DNA from: Acidimicrobiia bacterium
Lineage (GTDB): Bacteria > Actinomycetota > Acidimicrobiia > IMCC26256 > JAMXLJ01
Assembly (NCBI GenBank): GCA_024281095.1
Contig: JAMXLJ010000072.1
Span: forward strand, 1-33,246
Length of the DNA stretch: 33,246 nt
Direction: 5' to 3'
Every line of letters begins with the position of its first letter. Position 1 is the stretch's first letter. The position numbers were made by a program, and so were the translations under genes. Of the stretch, positions 14,016 through 21,031 are shown piece after piece. The notes beneath the pieces are model-generated. The model was not told the DNA's origin and made no database searches. It saw only the letters and a list, made by a program, of their open reading frames with translations.

Positions 14016-14358
14016 TTTCCGATGTTGTCCACCAAATGACTACAGAGAGCGTTTCCATCACTACATTTCCTCTTGCATTCGGCCCCGGGGTCGCGGACGA
14101 TGGTCCTGCGTACAGATCTCATGCCGTGTCGGCCACGGAAGCCGGCCGCCTCGATTCCGCGCTCGTTCGCAGCCCTCACCCCAGCGAGCGCCCTGCGAGG
14201 CGTTTCCACGCCGCCACGGCATGTGTCCCGCCCGATTCCCCGGAGGAACGGACCCGGCGTGTCCCTGCCCCACGCCGAGGTTCGCCCTCCGGGTCGGGCG
14301 GCTCCACGGCTCGTCCCCCGCACTGCCCCGCGGCGGCGAGCCGCGGGCGCGGTCACCG

Positions 14359-15198
14359 TCAGGCGCCGGCCCGCAGCCTTCCCCGCAACGCGGTGAACGC
14401 GAGCGTCATGCTGACGACGCCGACGCCGAGAATGCAGCCCGCCGCCTTCAGGAGCGCACCGGCCTGCCAGCCCGTCAGGATCAGCGAGCGCATCCCTTCG
14501 AGCAGATACGTGACCGGGTTGTAGCCGGCGATGCTCGCCAACCATCCCGTCAGCGCCTGACGGGGCAGGAACGACGTCGTGAGGAAGGCGAACGGGAAGA
14601 ACAGGATGAAGCTCGAGTTCACCGCGGCCGGGTTGCCTGTCTTCAGCGCGATCGCATAGGGGAATCCGGTGAACGCGAGGCCCCACCCGCCCGCGAGGAG
14701 CAGGAACAGCAGCACCCCGAGCGGACCGCTCTCGAAGCGCACCCCCACCGCGAAGCCGAGCACGATCACCGGGATCGACAGGGCGATCACGAGCGCGAAG
14801 TCGGCGACCATGAGGCCGAGCAACAACGACAGCCGGCGGATCGGCGTCATCAGGAGCCGGTCGAAGTAGCCGTCCTGGATGTCGGTGACGAGTGCGGACG
14901 CCCGCGAGATGCCCGTCACCGCGAAGATGATCGCCACGGGCAGCTGGAAGGCCTTGAAGTCGGTGACTGGCCCGCGTTCCGCGAGCTTCTGCAGCGAGCC
15001 GATGTTGACCGCGAAGAAGAACACCGGCACGACCAGCGCGGGCACGATCGCCTCGGGCTCACGCGGGATCGCGCGGATCGCCCGTCCCGCGATCGAGCGC
15101 GTATCTGCGAGGAACCCGGCCGCGCGGGCGCGTATCGCCGACGGGCGCACGCCGGTCGGCGCGGTCGCGCCATTCCGGTCGGTTGCGCCCGTGGTCAC
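14359..15198 (-). CDS. ABC-2 type permease (DrrB-like)
   Basis: Membrane subunit of a daunorubicin-resistance-type exporter, 279 residues. After a cytoplasmic N-terminus, about six membrane segments are visible, beginning with EAIVPALVVPVFFFAVNIG. The conserved loop SALVTDIQDGYFDRLLMTPI follows the second segment. The C-terminal portion has FAFLTTSFLPRQALTGWLA and GYNPVTYLLEGMRSL, which are typical DrrB/ABC-2 features. The GTG start at 15198 overlaps the ATPase stop as GTGA, indicating translational coupling. The exporter probably moves a lipid or drug-like molecule; no biosynthetic genes stand next to it, so the substrate is unknown. Confidence 0.93.
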   Translation of the reverse strand: MTTGATDRNGATAPTGVRPSAIRARAAGFLADTRSIAGRAIRAIPREPEAIVPALVVPVFFFAVNIGSLQKLAERGPVTDFKAFQLPVAIIFAVTGISRASALVTDIQDGYFDRLLMTPIRRLSLLLGLMVADFALVIALSIPVIVLGFAVGVRFESGPLGVLLFLLLAGGWGLAFTGFPYAIALKTGNPAAVNSSFILFFPFAFLTTSFLPRQALTGWLASIAGYNPVTYLLEGMRSLILTGWQAGALLKAAGCILGVGVVSMTLAFTALRGRLRAGA

Positions 15199-16166
15199 GA
15201 CGCCTCTGCTTCGAGGATGTGGCCGCCCGTGAGCTCCAGAAAGACGTCGTCGAGTGTCGGCACCCGCAACGTGAGGTTGCGCACCGGCACGCCGCAGCCA
15301 TGGAGTGCGATGGCGATGGGGCTCAACGACCCGGGCCCGTCGGTGACCCGGATCATCAACTCCGTGCCCCGTGCCTCCACCTCGTCGACGCCCGCGAGGC
15401 CACGGACGGCCGCAATGGCAGGTGCGGGGTCACCGTCGACTTCGGCGACGACAACGTCGGATCCGAGTGAGCGCTTCAGCTCGTCGGGCGTCCCGTCGGC
15501 GATGATGCAGCCGTGGTCGATGATGCCGACCCTGCCCGCGAGGGCGTCGGCCTCCTCGAGGTACTGGGTCGTGAGGAAGATCGTCGTGCCGAGGCGCTGG
15601 TTGAGGTGCCGGACCTCTTCCCACACGCGGTTGCGGCTCATCGGGTCGAGCCCCGTGGTGGGCTCGTCGAGGAACAGCACGTCGGGGTTGTGGATCAACG
15701 CGGCCGCGAGGTCGAGTCGGCGCTTCATACCGCCCGAGTACGTTCCGATGCGACGCTCGAGCGCGTCGCCGAGATCGACGAGACTGCCGAGCTCGTCGAG
15801 GCGCTGGTTCGTCTCGGCGGTCGTGAGCCCGTAGAGGCGAGCCTGCAGACGCAGCAGTTCGGTTCCGGTCTGCCGGGCGTCGAGCGATGCGTCCTGCAAT
15901 GCGACCCCGATGCGCAGGCGGACGGCGTCCGCCTCCGTGGCCACGTCGAAGCCCGCGACCAGTGCTCGCCCTGCGGTCGGACGCAGCAGCGTGCACAGCA
16001 TCCGTACGAGCGTCGACTTCCCTGCGCCGTTCGGGCCGAGAAAGCCGTAGATCTCCCCGGGCGCCACGTGAAGGTCCACGCCGGCGACCGCGAGCGTCGA
16101 ACCGAAACGACGTTCGAGGCCCTCGGCGAGCACGGCGGGGGGTGCGGAGGCAGGCCCTTCGGTCAC
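15195..16166 (-). CDS. ABC transporter ATPase (DrrA-like)
   Basis: ATPase of the exporter, 323 residues from the GTG at 16166. Walker A GPNGAGKS is at 44-51, the signature YSGGMKRR lies near 140, Walker B VLFLDEPTTGLDP near 160, and a QYLEEADALAGRV switch region follows. The C-terminal 90-residue domain ending VPTLDDVFLELTGG is typical of DrrA proteins. A GTG nine bases further upstream (16175) is also in frame, but it overlaps the -10 hexamer TAGCGT (16174-16179, minus). With that promoter the natural leaderless start is 16166. Divergent from the YjbQ gene. Confidence 0.93.
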   Translation of the reverse strand: MTEGPASAPPAVLAEGLERRFGSTLAVAGVDLHVAPGEIYGFLGPNGAGKSTLVRMLCTLLRPTAGRALVAGFDVATEADAVRLRIGVALQDASLDARQTGTELLRLQARLYGLTTAETNQRLDELGSLVDLGDALERRIGTYSGGMKRRLDLAAALIHNPDVLFLDEPTTGLDPMSRNRVWEEVRHLNQRLGTTIFLTTQYLEEADALAGRVGIIDHGCIIADGTPDELKRSLGSDVVVAEVDGDPAPAIAAVRGLAGVDEVEARGTELMIRVTDGPGSLSPIAIALHGCGVPVRNLTLRVPTLDDVFLELTGGHILEAEAS

Positions 16167-16173
16167 CGCCCGC

Positions 16174-16179
16174 ACGCTA
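16174..16179 (-). promoter_or_regulatory. Leaderless -10 element for drrA-like gene
   Basis: TAGCGT on the minus strand lies 7 nt before the GTG at 16166. It fixes the start of the ATPase and would exclude the GTG at 16175. The overlapping plus-strand CACGCT (16173-16178) might be the -10 of the divergent YjbQ gene, but that is weaker. Confidence 0.5.
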
Positions 16180-16210
16180 GCGAAGTGACCGATCGGAGCA
16201 GGATGACGTC

Positions 16211-16612
16211 ATGGACTCAACCGAGCTCTCGATCGACACCCGCGACCGCTTCGTCGTCGACCTCACCGAAGCGGTCCGCGGCTTCTGCCGCGGGCGCGGC
16301 GACGGCCTCCTCAACGTGTTCGCTCCGCATGCCACGGCGGGGGTCGCGCTGATGGAGACCGGGTCGGGCTCAGAGGCCGACCTCGAGGACACGCTCGAGC
16401 GGCTGCTCCCACGCGACGACCGGTACCGGCACGCCCACGGCTCGCCCGGTCACGGAGCGGATCACCTGCTGCCGGTCCTCGTCGCGCCGTCGGTCGTCGT
16501 GCCGGTCCTCGACGGCCGCCCTGCGCTCGGCACATGGCAGAGCATCGTGCTGGTCGACACCAACCGCGACAACCCACGCCGGCACGTGCGCCTGTCGTTC
16601 GTCGCCGGCTGA
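16211..16612 (+). CDS. YjbQ (UPF0047) family protein
   Basis: Protein of 133 residues of the YjbQ/UPF0047 family. The sequence shows the family pattern: STELSIDTRDRFVVDLTEAV, then GLLNVFAPHATAGVALMETG with the conserved His-Ala-Thr-Ala block. HAHGSPGHGADHLLPVLVAPS provides several conserved His, and the end GTWQSIVLVDTNRDNPRRHVRLSF is the family's closing motif. Some members show weak thiamine-phosphate synthase activity, but the physiological role is not settled. The start ATG has GGAGCAGG about 8 nt upstream. It is divergent from the DrrAB-like exporter and converges with ctaA. Confidence 0.92.
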   Translation: MDSTELSIDTRDRFVVDLTEAVRGFCRGRGDGLLNVFAPHATAGVALMETGSGSEADLEDTLERLLPRDDRYRHAHGSPGHGADHLLPVLVAPSVVVPVLDGRPALGTWQSIVLVDTNRDNPRRHVRLSFVAG

Positions 16613-16638
16613 CCGGCCGTGTCTGCGCGCGTCGTGAC

Positions 16639-17586
16639 TCAGGCGCGGGCGAGTGTGTTGCGGGCCAGTGCCGGCTGGGACCGCGGTGAAGGGGCCTCCT
16701 CCGTCGTGGGGCGCTCGCGCAGCGAGAGATACAGCGCGGCGGTGGCTGCGAAGACCGCGGTCGCGCCGGCCACGTGCACCGCGACGAGGATCACCGGGAC
16801 GCCCGTGAAGTACTGCGTGTACCCCACGGCGGCCTGGGCGACGAGCACCAGCAACAGGATGCCCAATCGACGCCGCACGAGCGCCGGAGCGCGGCGCCGG
16901 TAGGCGAGCCACAACATCGACAGGACGGTGCCGAGGAACACCATCACCGTGGTGCCGTGCACACGGGCGACGTCGGTGAGGTGCAGATCGAGCCGTGCCG
17001 CGCGCCTGTCGCCCGCGTGCGGGCCGGTGCCCGTGACGACGGTGCCCGTGACGATCGCGGCGCACCCGAGCACGAACACGGCGCGACCGAGGTGGAGCAG
17101 CGTGCCGTCGACGACGGGCCTCGACCGCCCCGGGGCCTGACCGGCCCGGTGGTGCAGCAGGACGGCGTTCCACAACAACACGATCGACAGGAGGAAGTGG
17201 CCCATCACGAACGGTGGTGCGAGCACCTTCTTCACGACGAGGCCACCGAGGACGGCCTGGGCGAAGACGCCGGCCACGAGGCCGACGGAGAGCCACGTGA
17301 GCTCGCTGCGGCGGGGACGGCGTACGAGCGAGCCGAGCACCGCGAGCATCACGGCGATCGACACGATGCCGGTGAACGCGCGGTTCCAGAACTCGATCTG
17401 CTGGTGATAGCCGGCCGCCGGCTTCGCCACGAGCTGCCCCGGCTCGCACTGCGGCCACGTGGGGCAACCGAGCCCGGACCCCGTGAGCCGTACCGCGGCG
17501 CCGGTGAGGATGATCACCGCGAGTGCGAGTGCGGCGACGAAGGTGATCCGGCGGTAGGCGCGCGGGGTGATGGTCAGCCGACCCAT
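16639..17586 (-). CDS. ctaA: Heme A synthase, CtaA/Cox15 family
   Basis: Polytopic membrane enzyme of 315 residues that oxidises heme O to heme A for cytochrome aa3 oxidase. The N-terminal membrane segment leads into TGSGLGCPTWPQCEPGQ, whose cysteine pair in an outer loop is typical of CtaA. The heme-ligand histidines are likely in IEFWNRAF-side helices and MGHFLLSIVLLWNAVLLHH. A second half repeats the pattern (ARVHGTTVMVFLGTVLSM; ILVAVHVAGATAVFAA). About eight membrane segments are visible. The start ATG at 17586 is internal to a compact minus-strand block. No ctaB (heme O synthase) is in the window. The C-terminus is a short hydrophilic tail. Confidence 0.93.
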   Translation of the reverse strand: MGRLTITPRAYRRITFVAALALAVIILTGAAVRLTGSGLGCPTWPQCEPGQLVAKPAAGYHQQIEFWNRAFTGIVSIAVMLAVLGSLVRRPRRSELTWLSVGLVAGVFAQAVLGGLVVKKVLAPPFVMGHFLLSIVLLWNAVLLHHRAGQAPGRSRPVVDGTLLHLGRAVFVLGCAAIVTGTVVTGTGPHAGDRRAARLDLHLTDVARVHGTTVMVFLGTVLSMLWLAYRRRAPALVRRRLGILLLVLVAQAAVGYTQYFTGVPVILVAVHVAGATAVFAATAALYLSLRERPTTEEAPSPRSQPALARNTLARA

Positions 17587-17661
17587 GACCAGCCGATGGT
17601 ATGGCAGGCCGCGTACCGCGATCCGATCGGCCCGGGCCGGGTTCGGTGCCGCTGCTCCGCC

Positions 17662-18231
17662 TCAGGCGGGGTCCGGGAACGGGACTCCGGTCACGCCGTC
17701 GTCGCGCTCCACGCCGAACGCGTTGAGTGCGAACGACACGAGGTGGTACTGCCCGATCGCGAACACGAGGTCCATCATCTGCTGCGCGTCATATCGCTGC
17801 GACAACACGTCCCAGGTTGCGTCGGCGATCGTGTTCCGGTCGTGGAGCTCGTCGACCGCTCGCAGGATGGCGGCGTCGTGTTGCGACCACCCGGCTGCAC
17901 CGGGACCATCGGCGATGCGCGCGATCTCTTCGTCGTCGATGCCGGACCGTCTGCCCACCACGACGTGCTGGCCCCACTCGTACGGCGCGGCACAACGCCA
18001 ACCGGTGCGCAGGATCGCCAGCTCGCGGTCGCGCGCCGGAAGCGTGCTCTTCACGAGCACGTGATTTGCGAACACCAGCCAGCGCTTGAACAGCTTCGGG
18101 TGCTGCGCGAGCGTCGTGAAGACGTTGAGATGATCGACCCGGTTGCCTTGCAACCCGGTCAGGCTGTCGAGCAGCGATCGCGTCTCGTGATCCATCGCGT
18201 CGAGTTCGACCGGTGGTATGCGCGGCGTCAT
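17662..18231 (-). CDS. Carboxymuconolactone decarboxylase family protein
   Basis: Helical AhpD-like protein of 189 residues. The sequence shows the family core LPARDRELAILRTGWRCAAP followed by YEWGQHVVVGRRSGI, with the conserved Glu-Trp...His seen in carboxymuconolactone decarboxylase-like proteins. It lacks the C-x-x-C redox pair of AhpD, so a peroxidase role is unlikely; most such paralogues have no proven function. The start ATG at 18231 has a -10 TAGGCT 8 nt upstream (leaderless or nearly so). Its promoter is interleaved with that of the divergent hydrolase gene. It is followed by ctaA after 75 bp on the same strand. Confidence 0.9.
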   Translation of the reverse strand: MTPRIPPVELDAMDHETRSLLDSLTGLQGNRVDHLNVFTTLAQHPKLFKRWLVFANHVLVKSTLPARDRELAILRTGWRCAAPYEWGQHVVVGRRSGIDDEEIARIADGPGAAGWSQHDAAILRAVDELHDRNTIADATWDVLSQRYDAQQMMDLVFAIGQYHLVSFALNAFGVERDDGVTGVPFPDPA

Positions 18232-18239
18232 GGAGGCGC

Positions 18240-18245
18240 AGCCTA
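18240..18245 (-). promoter_or_regulatory. -10 element for CMD-family gene
   Basis: TAGGCT on the minus strand is 8 nt before the ATG at 18231. Its -35 region would fall at about 18263-18268, beyond the -10 of the divergent hydrolase promoter. Confidence 0.5.
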
Positions 18246-18256
18246 CGGCGCCTGAG

Positions 18257-18262
18257 TACGCT
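18257..18262 (+). promoter_or_regulatory. Leaderless -10 element for hydrolase gene
   Basis: TACGCT lies 7 nt before the GTG at 18270, supporting that start. Its -35 region would fall at about 18234-18239, beyond the -10 of the divergent promoter, so the two promoters overlap completely. Confidence 0.55.
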
Positions 18263-18269
18263 GCGCGAC

Positions 18270-19217
18270 GTGAGCAGCCCCGACCCCGGACAGTCGGACC
18301 ACGCCGTGGAGCTCGTCGACTACGACGAGTTCGGCATGTTCCACGAGAACGCCGAAGAGGTCGGCCTTCCCTACGACGGCCCGCCCCGCGTCAAGCGCGC
18401 GTCGGTCGAGGTGAAGCCGGGATATTCACTCAGTGCATTGGTGTGGGGCGAGGACCGCCCCGAAGTCGTTCTCCTCCACGGTGGCGCACAGAACGCGCAC
18501 ACCTGGGACACGGTCGCGCTCGCGCTCGGCTGGCCGTTGGTCGCGATCGACCTTCCCGGTCACGGCCATTCCGACGGTCGGCTCGACGTCGGCATCTCCC
18601 CGTCGGACTACGCGCGCGACGTGGCGGTTGCCATACGACAGCTCGCTCCCGAAGCGCGCATGGTCGTCGGCATGTCGCTCGGCGGCCTCACCGCGCTGGC
18701 CCTCGCCGCGCAAGACCCGGACCTCGTGCGCAAGCTCGTGCTCGTGGACGTCACGCCGGGGGTCAACCAGGAGAAGGGCTCCTCGATCGCGGCGTTCGTC
18801 AACGGGCCCGCGTCGTTCCCCAACTTCGACGAGATCCTCGCGCGTACTGTCGAGTTCAACCCGACCCGTTCGGTGTCGTCGTTGCGTCGCGGCATCCTGC
18901 ACAACGCGGTGCAACAACCCGACGGCTCGTGGGTATGGCGGTACCGGCGCTGGCGCGTGATCGGTGAGAACGAGTCGGGTGCCGTCGCCGCGCATCCCGA
19001 TTTCGGCGCGTTGTGGGACGCAGCCGACGCGGTTCGCGCGCCGATCATGCTCGTGCGCGGCGCCGACTCGCCGGTGGTCGACGACGATGACGTCGCCGAG
19101 CTCCGACGCCGTCAACCCGGGGTGCGTGTCGAGGTGGTCGAGAAGGCGGGCCACAGCGTCCAAGGAGACCAGCCGCTCGTGCTCGCGAACCTGCTCGCCG
19201 ACTTCGCGCGCGACTGA
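18270..19217 (+). CDS. Alpha/beta hydrolase
   Basis: Serine hydrolase of 315 residues with a standard alpha/beta fold. The oxyanion region HGG is in VVLLHGGAQNAHTW. The nucleophile Ser136 stands in VVGMSLGGLTAL, the likely acid is Asp266 in RGADSPVV, and the base is His295 in KAGHSVQGDQP. A cap region lies between the nucleophile and acid. The start GTG at 18270 is chosen for the leaderless -10 TACGCT 7 nt upstream. The first 60 residues precede the fold and are rich in acidic residues (VDYDEFGMFHENAEEVG). It may form an operon with the methyltransferase and HD genes. The substrate is unknown. Confidence 0.92.
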   Translation: MSSPDPGQSDHAVELVDYDEFGMFHENAEEVGLPYDGPPRVKRASVEVKPGYSLSALVWGEDRPEVVLLHGGAQNAHTWDTVALALGWPLVAIDLPGHGHSDGRLDVGISPSDYARDVAVAIRQLAPEARMVVGMSLGGLTALALAAQDPDLVRKLVLVDVTPGVNQEKGSSIAAFVNGPASFPNFDEILARTVEFNPTRSVSSLRRGILHNAVQQPDGSWVWRYRRWRVIGENESGAVAAHPDFGALWDAADAVRAPIMLVRGADSPVVDDDDVAELRRRQPGVRVEVVEKAGHSVQGDQPLVLANLLADFARD

Positions 19218-19233
19218 CCGAACCACGGCCGCG

Positions 19234-19914
19234 GTGCACGACGACCGCTACGCGGGCTTCCCCGCCGGGTTCTTCGACCGCGGCGACGAGATGCCCGACG
19301 CGGCGTTCTACCGGCCGCCGCGTCTCGTCACCCACATCGACGAAGGCGCGATCGCGGCAGTCGGCCGTCTGTACCGGGAGCTCGGCGTCGACGGTTGCGT
19401 CCTCGATCTCATGGCGTCGTGGGTGTCGCATTTCGAGGATCCGCCGCGGGAACTGACGGTGCTCGGGATGAACGCGACCGAGCTCGAGCACAACCCGATG
19501 GCGACCCGCCGGGTCGTGCACGACCTCAATGCGGATCCCGTCCTTCCCTTCGGTGACGCCGAGTTCGACGACGCGGTGTGCTGCGTGTCGGTCGACTACC
19601 TCGTGCGCCCGATCGAGGTCTTCGTCGAAGTGGCCCGAGTGGTCCGCCCGGGCGGCCGCTTCGTGTGCACGTTCAGCAACCGGTGCTTCCCCACCAAGGC
19701 GATCCGGGGCTGGCTCGCCGGCAGCGACGAGGACCACTGTGCCCTGGTGGCCGAGTACTTCCGGCGGGCGGATTCATGGGACGAACCGCACATCGCCGGT
19801 TCCGACTGGTCGACCCCGCTGCGGCCTCCCGGGTCTGCGGCCAGGCCCGGGCCGAGGGCCGATGTCACCCCCCGCGGCGATCCGCTCTACGCGGTGTGGG
19901 CCCGGCGGCGTTGA
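19234..19914 (+). CDS. SAM-dependent methyltransferase-like protein
   Basis: Product of 226 residues. The frame starts FPAGFFDRGDEMPDAAFY and leads to the nucleotide-binding strand VDGCVLDLMASWVSHF. This replaces the usual E/D-x-G-x-G-x-G motif I of class I methyltransferases with D-L-M-x-S-W-V-S-H. Later motifs look normal: LGMNATELEHNPMA, LPFGDAEFDDAVCCVSVDYLVRP and EVARVVRPGGRFVCTFSNRCFP. I regard it as a methyltransferase-fold protein whose activity is uncertain. The GTG start at 19234 is tentative, as no ribosome-binding site is obvious; an ATG at 19291 is the next choice. It begins 17 bp after the hydrolase stop and is followed by the HD gene after 37 bp. Confidence 0.85.
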   Translation: MHDDRYAGFPAGFFDRGDEMPDAAFYRPPRLVTHIDEGAIAAVGRLYRELGVDGCVLDLMASWVSHFEDPPRELTVLGMNATELEHNPMATRRVVHDLNADPVLPFGDAEFDDAVCCVSVDYLVRPIEVFVEVARVVRPGGRFVCTFSNRCFPTKAIRGWLAGSDEDHCALVAEYFRRADSWDEPHIAGSDWSTPLRPPGSAARPGPRADVTPRGDPLYAVWARRR

Positions 19915-19917
19915 AGG

Positions 19918-19945
19918 TTGTCTCCCGGGCCAGATCGGCGACAAT
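19918..19945 (+). promoter_or_regulatory. Promoter for HD gene
   Basis: TTGTCT (19918-19923) and GACAAT (19940-19945) are separated by 16 nt, and GACAAT is 6 nt before the ATG at 19952. This is the best two-part sigma-A-like promoter seen in the window. It would give a leaderless transcript starting just after the methyltransferase gene. Confidence 0.45.
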
Positions 19946-19951
19946 AGGGAT

Positions 19952-20521
19952 ATGACCCAGACGACACAGACCTTCACCCGGATGGACGAATCGACGGCCG
20001 AGCAGTGGGCCGTGATCGGCGTGGAGACCATGCAGCACCAGGGCCGGGTCGCGGAGCGGGTGCTGGCGATGCTGCGATCCCTCGCCGACATCACCGACGG
20101 GTTCGCGGTCGATCAGCTCACCCATTCCCTCCAGACCGCCACACGCGCCGAGCGTGCCGGGGCCGACGACGAAGTCGTGGTCGCGTCGTTGTGCCACGAC
20201 ATCGGCAAGGCCGTCAGCGTGCCGAACCATCCGGCCATCGCAGCCGCGATGCTGCGTCCCTACGTTCGCGACGAGGTGTACAAGATGATCCTCGTCCATC
20301 AGGACTTCCAGGGGAGGCACTACTACGCGCACTTCGGCGGCGATCCGGATGCGCGCGAGAAGCACCGCGACGCGCTGAGCGCGGACGAGTTCGCGCTGGC
20401 GGAACGCTTCGCCGACGAATGGGACCAGACCGCGTTCGACCCGGACTACGACACGCTCCCGCTCGAGCACTTCGAGGCACGCGTGCGCGAGACGTTCGCG
20501 CAGGCCCGCTTCGCGCTCTAA
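19952..20521 (+). CDS. HD-domain protein, PhnZ-like candidate diiron oxygenase
   Basis: HD-superfamily protein of 189 residues. Likely metal ligands are His58 (in THSLQTA), His82-Asp83 (CHDIGK), His93 (NHP), His116 (VHQDFQG) and Asp158 (EWDQ). This His/HD/His/His/Asp set, and the segment WDQTAFDPDYDTLPLEHFE, resemble the mixed-valence diiron oxygenase PhnZ (phosphonate C-P bond cleavage) more than nucleotide phosphohydrolases. The identity is from pattern memory. No phn genes are in the window, so a phosphonate substrate is not implied. The start ATG at 19952 has a leaderless-type promoter. Its stop codon overlaps that of the convergent small gene by 3 bp. Confidence 0.88.
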   Translation: MTQTTQTFTRMDESTAEQWAVIGVETMQHQGRVAERVLAMLRSLADITDGFAVDQLTHSLQTATRAERAGADDEVVVASLCHDIGKAVSVPNHPAIAAAMLRPYVRDEVYKMILVHQDFQGRHYYAHFGGDPDAREKHRDALSADEFALAERFADEWDQTAFDPDYDTLPLEHFEARVRETFAQARFAL

Positions 20522-20868
20522 CTGTCGGTCGGGAGCGCGCCGAGCTGGACGTCGCTCCACAACAGCAGCTCGCGCACGTTTGCCGACGGACGCGTGACGG
20601 GCGGTGCTTCGCGTACCGCCCGCGCGACAGCGTGGAGCACGGCCGGTTCGTGCTCGGTGCGGACGAACAACAGCAGGTCGGACGCGCTGACGGTGAGACC
20701 TTCGTCCACGAGTGTGCGCGCGGCCTCGATGCGCTGATCGACGTTCGGCGTGTCGAGCCGGCAGGCGAGGGCGTGGGCCCGCCGTGCGTGTCGCGCCCGG
20801 CGCCCCGCGACAGCCGACAGGGCGAGGCCCGCCGCCGCGGCCGCCGCCGTCCTGCGCGCGCGACCCAC
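20518..20868 (-). CDS. Small helical protein of unknown function
   Basis: Product of 116 residues. The start is GTG at 20868 because AGGAGG stands 8 nt upstream, one of the better ribosome-binding sites here. The N-terminus is basic then Ala-rich (GRARRTAAAAAAGLALSAVAG), and could be a membrane anchor or signal. The rest is helical, with DQRIEAARTLVDEGLTVSASDLL and AVLHAVARAVREA, and looks like HEAT- or armadillo-type helices. I do not recognise the family. The stop codon TAG overlaps the HD gene stop by 3 bp. The start region diverges from apbE. Confidence 0.7.
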   Translation of the reverse strand: MGRARRTAAAAAAGLALSAVAGRRARHARRAHALACRLDTPNVDQRIEAARTLVDEGLTVSASDLLLFVRTEHEPAVLHAVARAVREAPPVTRPSANVRELLLWSDVQLGALPTDS

Positions 20869-20920
20869 CCTGGACCTCCTCAGTCATGACCCCGGTGACG
20901 GAGCCGACCGTAACGCACCG

Positions 20921-21011
20921 CTGCCGACCGCGCAGCTGCGTCCGCACGACACCCATGGCTCCCTCGCGGCGCCGTCCCGGGCGTCTGCCCACGGCGCAGC
21001 TGCGTCCGCAC
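20921..21011. repeat. 27-bp direct repeat before apbE
   Basis: The copies at 20921-20947 and 20985-21011 share 25 of 27 positions, including an identical 18-nt block GCGCAGCTGCGTCCGCAC that contains the palindrome GCAGCTGC. They are 64 bp apart, in the 163-bp divergent region between the small helical protein and apbE. Paired operator sites are the simplest explanation. Confidence 0.7.
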
Positions 21012-21031
21012 TTGACTGCGAGACTGGGATC

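Larger units (their letters stand above)
13808..14358. other. 551-bp region without a convincing gene
   Basis: This is the longest gene-free stretch of the window. It contains a terminator-like hairpin with a T-run (13909-13934) and a less GC-rich island at about 13960-14075, holding a perfect 8-bp hairpin (13997-14015) and several TTTCC blocks. GC-rich DNA continues to the end of the ABC permease gene. No tRNA, SRP RNA or 6S RNA pattern was recognised. Confidence 0.5.

Noticed and set aside
14026-14034. DnaA-box-like TTGTCCACC
   Set aside because: A single near-match with no cluster and no dnaA/dnaN genes; not evidence of an origin.
14221-15834. 537-codon plus-strand frame over the DrrAB genes
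   Set aside because: Shadow frame; composition is Arg/Glu-rich with no domain.
17662-18231. AhpD alkylhydroperoxidase call for the CMD gene
   Set aside because: The C-x-x-C redox pair of AhpD is not present, only the Glu-Trp...His pattern.
16774-18255. 493-codon plus-strand frame over ctaA and the CMD gene
   Set aside because: Shadow of two clear minus-strand genes.
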